From contig CAVVWN010000007.1 of the NCBI GenBank assembly GCA_963752045.1, forward strand, positions 248,001 through 312,000: a DNA stretch of 64,000 bases. The letters are read 5' to 3'. Under the pieces are notes generated by a model, which was not told the origin of the DNA, searched no databases, and saw only the letters and a program-made list of their open reading frames with translations. Each line of letters opens with the position of its first letter. Positions within the stretch are counted from its first letter, which is position 1. This DNA comes from DATKDF01 sp963752045 (GTDB lineage Bacteria; Acidobacteriota; Vicinamibacteria; Vicinamibacterales; SCN-69-37). Position numbers and translations under genes: made by a program. Below, piece after piece: positions 62,148 to 64,000 of this stretch.

Positions 62148-62912
62148 ATGATTCCTGGGTCAAAGCGGCTCTGCCAGCTCGCGGGACTGGCGCTCATTCT
62201 CGGCGGCGTAACGGCTTCGCCCGTGGCGGCCCAGGGACGTCCCTGGAACGATCGCGGGTTCCTCAACATCAACTTCGCCCAGCAGACCACCGAGCGGACC
62301 ACGGTCGTCTCTGACGGCGTACCTATCTACGGCGAGACGGCGACGTTCGAGTCGTCGGTGAGCGTCGGCAGCGCCTCCATGTTCGACATCATGGGCGGTT
62401 GGAGGGTCTGGCGGAACATGGCCGTCGGAATCGGCTACACCCGCTACAGCGACCCGTCGAACGCCGTCGTTTCGGGCTCGATTCCCGATCCCTTGTTCTT
62501 CGACCAGCCGCGCGCCTTCACGACAATCGTCCCTGATCAGGAACACACCGAGAACGCGGTGCACCTGTCGGCCACGTGGATGATCCCGCTCGGGAACGAC
62601 CTCGACATCGCCGTCTTTGCCGGACCGTCGTTCATCTCGCTCAGCAAGGACCTCGTCTCCGGAATCACGGTGCAGGACGGAACCTCGAGCCTCGGATCGG
62701 TCACGTCGTCGAGTGTGTCGAAGACCGGCGTGGGCGGCCACATCGGCCTGGACATCCGCTACACCGTGCTCGAAGATCTGGCAGGGATCAGCAAGATGGG
62801 CTTCGGCCTCTTCTTCCGCTACAGCGGCGCCTCGGTGGACGCGAACGTCCAGGGCGGCAAGATCGACCTCGGCGGATACAACTACGGGGTTGGGCTCAGG
62901 ATCGGATTCTGA
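62148..62912 (+). CDS. Predicted outer-membrane beta-barrel protein
   Basis: Protein of 254 aa: signal peptide (LAGLALILGGVTASPVAAQ), then alternating hydrophobic/polar strands (GFLNINFAQQTTERTTVV, MAVGIGYTRYSDPSNAVV, AVHLSATWMIPLGNDLDIAV, GVGGHIGLDIRYTVLED, FGLFFRYSGASVDANV). It ends with YNYGVGLRIGF, whose C-terminal Phe suits BAM-assisted assembly. GAGG lies six bases before the chosen ATG; the extended upstream frame has no signal. Ligand unknown. The two flanking genes encode related secreted proteins. Confidence 0.85.
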   Translation: MIPGSKRLCQLAGLALILGGVTASPVAAQGRPWNDRGFLNINFAQQTTERTTVVSDGVPIYGETATFESSVSVGSASMFDIMGGWRVWRNMAVGIGYTRYSDPSNAVVSGSIPDPLFFDQPRAFTTIVPDQEHTENAVHLSATWMIPLGNDLDIAVFAGPSFISLSKDLVSGITVQDGTSSLGSVTSSSVSKTGVGGHIGLDIRYTVLEDLAGISKMGFGLFFRYSGASVDANVQGGKIDLGGYNYGVGLRIGF

Positions 62913-62961
62913 GAACGCCTCGGGACGCGGGGCTCAGAGCCTCGACGCCCGCAGAAACCAG

Positions 62962-62987
62962 GAGGGGCCGGCAGAAGCCGGCCCCTC
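62962..62987. terminator. Bidirectional terminator after the beta-barrel gene
   Basis: GAGGGGCCGGC and GCCGGCCCCTC arms of 11 bp with an AGAA loop, followed on the plus strand by a partly T-rich CTTGTCGTTTG. It lies between convergent genes. Confidence 0.75.
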
Positions 62988-63020
62988 TTGTCGTTTGTGC
63001 CCGCAGACCGTGCGCTCGGT

Positions 63021-64000
63021 CTACTTGCAGGTGAATGCCGGGTACGGGTCGTATCCGGGCGGCCCTTCGACGATGCCCCAGACCAGCCGCAGCGGGATGC
63101 TGGTGTCGTCGTAGGCCGCGCCGATGTCGACGACGTCGACAAACCCGCTGGGGTGCCGCCACGCGATGGCATCGATGCTGTGCGGACCGACGCCGCGCTT
63201 GAGGTTCCACGCCAGGTCGAGCCCGCCGCAGCGTCCCGTCTCGATGACTCGATCGCGCAGGAACGCCATGTTGTCCTGCCGTTGGCTCAGGCTGATGCCG
63301 GCCACGAGCCGCTCGGGATACTGGGCCGCGACGCAGTTCACGATGGCATCACCGGTCGACGGGTAGGGCGGACCGCACGGCGCTCCGCCACCTCCTCCGC
63401 CGCCACCCCCGCCGCCGCCGCTGGCCGCGGCCGGCGTGCGGAACGACTCGACGACGGACCAGGGTCCGGTAACTTCCAGGTCGGATGCACGTGCGCGCCA
63501 GTAGTGCGTGGCCGACGCTGCCAGATCGTGCGGCGACGTCAACTGGGTCTGGAACGTGTCCTCGACTCTCTCCTCGACAATGACCCGATTGGCAAAAGCC
63601 TGGTCGGTCGCCACCTCGAACAGGTACGTGACCGGCGGCTTGAACGGTCCACTGCGGGCGGCGTTGAGCACGGTGAGCGTCGGCCGCCTCGTGGTGAGAA
63701 GCGCGTTACCGACAGGAGACGTGGGTGTCGGCGCCTGGAAGATGACCGGCTCGAGCACTTCGAACTGCATCACCTCGGAGAACGGGCTGGTATTGGCGCC
63801 ATCGCCGGCCTGCGCTCGCCAGTAGTACCTGCGCCCCACCTGCAGCGCCGAGGGCAGCGTGAAGGCGGTCTGGCCATTCTCGCCGGGCGAGATCTTCTCC
63901 TGCTTGAAGACCGGATTGGCGAACGTCTCGTCGATCGCCAGCTCGACCTTCATGGTCCAGGGCCGAGGCGTGTTCGTCGACGGATTCTCGATGAGGAGCT
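63021..64000 (-). CDS. Secreted FN3-like protein with repeated C-terminal domain (5' end outside window)
   Basis: The frame remains open through the right edge, so the N-terminus is missing. At least 326 residues are visible: two fibronectin-like modules (YYWRAQAGDGANTSPFSEV, VTYLFEVATDQAFANRV), a run of twelve Gly (codons near 63384-63425), then a ~110-residue domain matching that of the nearby lipoprotein. The shared pattern is NMAFLRDRVIETGRCGGLDL, GPHSIDAIAWRHPSGFVDVV and VWGIVEGPPGYDP. Two additional cysteines (PCGPPYP, IVNCVAAQ) may form a disulfide. Function unknown. Confidence 0.8.
   Translation of the reverse strand, partial: LLIENPSTNTPRPWTMKVELAIDETFANPVFKQEKISPGENGQTAFTLPSALQVGRRYYWRAQAGDGANTSPFSEVMQFEVLEPVIFQAPTPTSPVGNALLTTRRPTLTVLNAARSGPFKPPVTYLFEVATDQAFANRVIVEERVEDTFQTQLTSPHDLAASATHYWRARASDLEVTGPWSVVESFRTPAAASGGGGGGGGGGGGAPCGPPYPSTGDAIVNCVAAQYPERLVAGISLSQRQDNMAFLRDRVIETGRCGGLDLAWNLKRGVGPHSIDAIAWRHPSGFVDVVDIGAAYDDTSIPLRLVWGIVEGPPGYDPYPAFTCK

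Overview
The window is a dense, high-G+C (roughly two-thirds G+C) chromosomal segment of a diderm bacterium. LpxC (lipid A), IspG (MEP isoprenoid route), a predicted outer-membrane beta-barrel and many lipoprotein signals indicate a Gram-negative envelope. Two VWFA-related secreted proteins, a carboxypeptidase-regulatory-like secreted protein, Gly/Arg-rich insertions in several enzymes and a sigma-54 activator with a TPR-like front end together suggest an Acidobacteriota genome, probably close to Vicinamibacteria. That assignment is an inference from gene style. No rRNA, tRNA, CRISPR array, transposase or phage gene was seen.

Layout. 1-20.2 kb is mostly housekeeping: nadD-rsfS, comF converging on lysA-tmk, an ECF sigma/STAS/small-protein operon, lpxC, uvrA, a CaiB/BaiF CoA-transferase, an NhaC-type antiporter, an HNH nuclease with a beta-propeller protein, NlpC/P60, and a minus-strand run of HOGA-like aldolase, alanine-glyoxylate aminotransferase, M48 protease and MtgA. 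20.2-23.9 kb is a peptide-type ABC importer operon without its ATPases. 31.7-52.9 kb holds exported peptidases (S9, M19), ispG, a fulvocin C-like bacteriocin precursor with a thioredoxin-like partner, MATE, a diaminopropionate ammonia-lyase-like enzyme, RidA/DUF523, an amidase, and a BlaI/M56 regulatory pair. 53-64 kb has cyclophilin, TPR lipoprotein, fasciclin, XRE-cupin, a methyltransferase/radical-SAM/flippase-like cluster, and two paralogous secreted proteins flanking a beta-barrel.

The most unusual locus is 24.1-31.7 kb. A subtilisin-like exported protease carries a C-terminal tail with 23 copies of TMVWGS. Two 10-codon ORFs follow, each with a Shine-Dalgarno sequence and each ending in a related hydrophobic-Trp-Ser/Thr sequence. 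Next come a membrane HD-GYP-GAF protein and a GAFTGA-type sigma-54 activator. Sigma-54-like -24/-12 sequences lie before the protease and before the short ORFs. I propose a peptide-based signalling or secretion system, with the protease and its repeats as candidate processing enzyme and substrate. This is an inference from sequence only.

Two genes, the S8 protease and the amidase, are broken by one extra G in a GG doublet, which looks more like assembly error than decay. Short regulatory calls are pattern matches by eye and are scored low unless several features agree, as for the BlaI operator/promoter.
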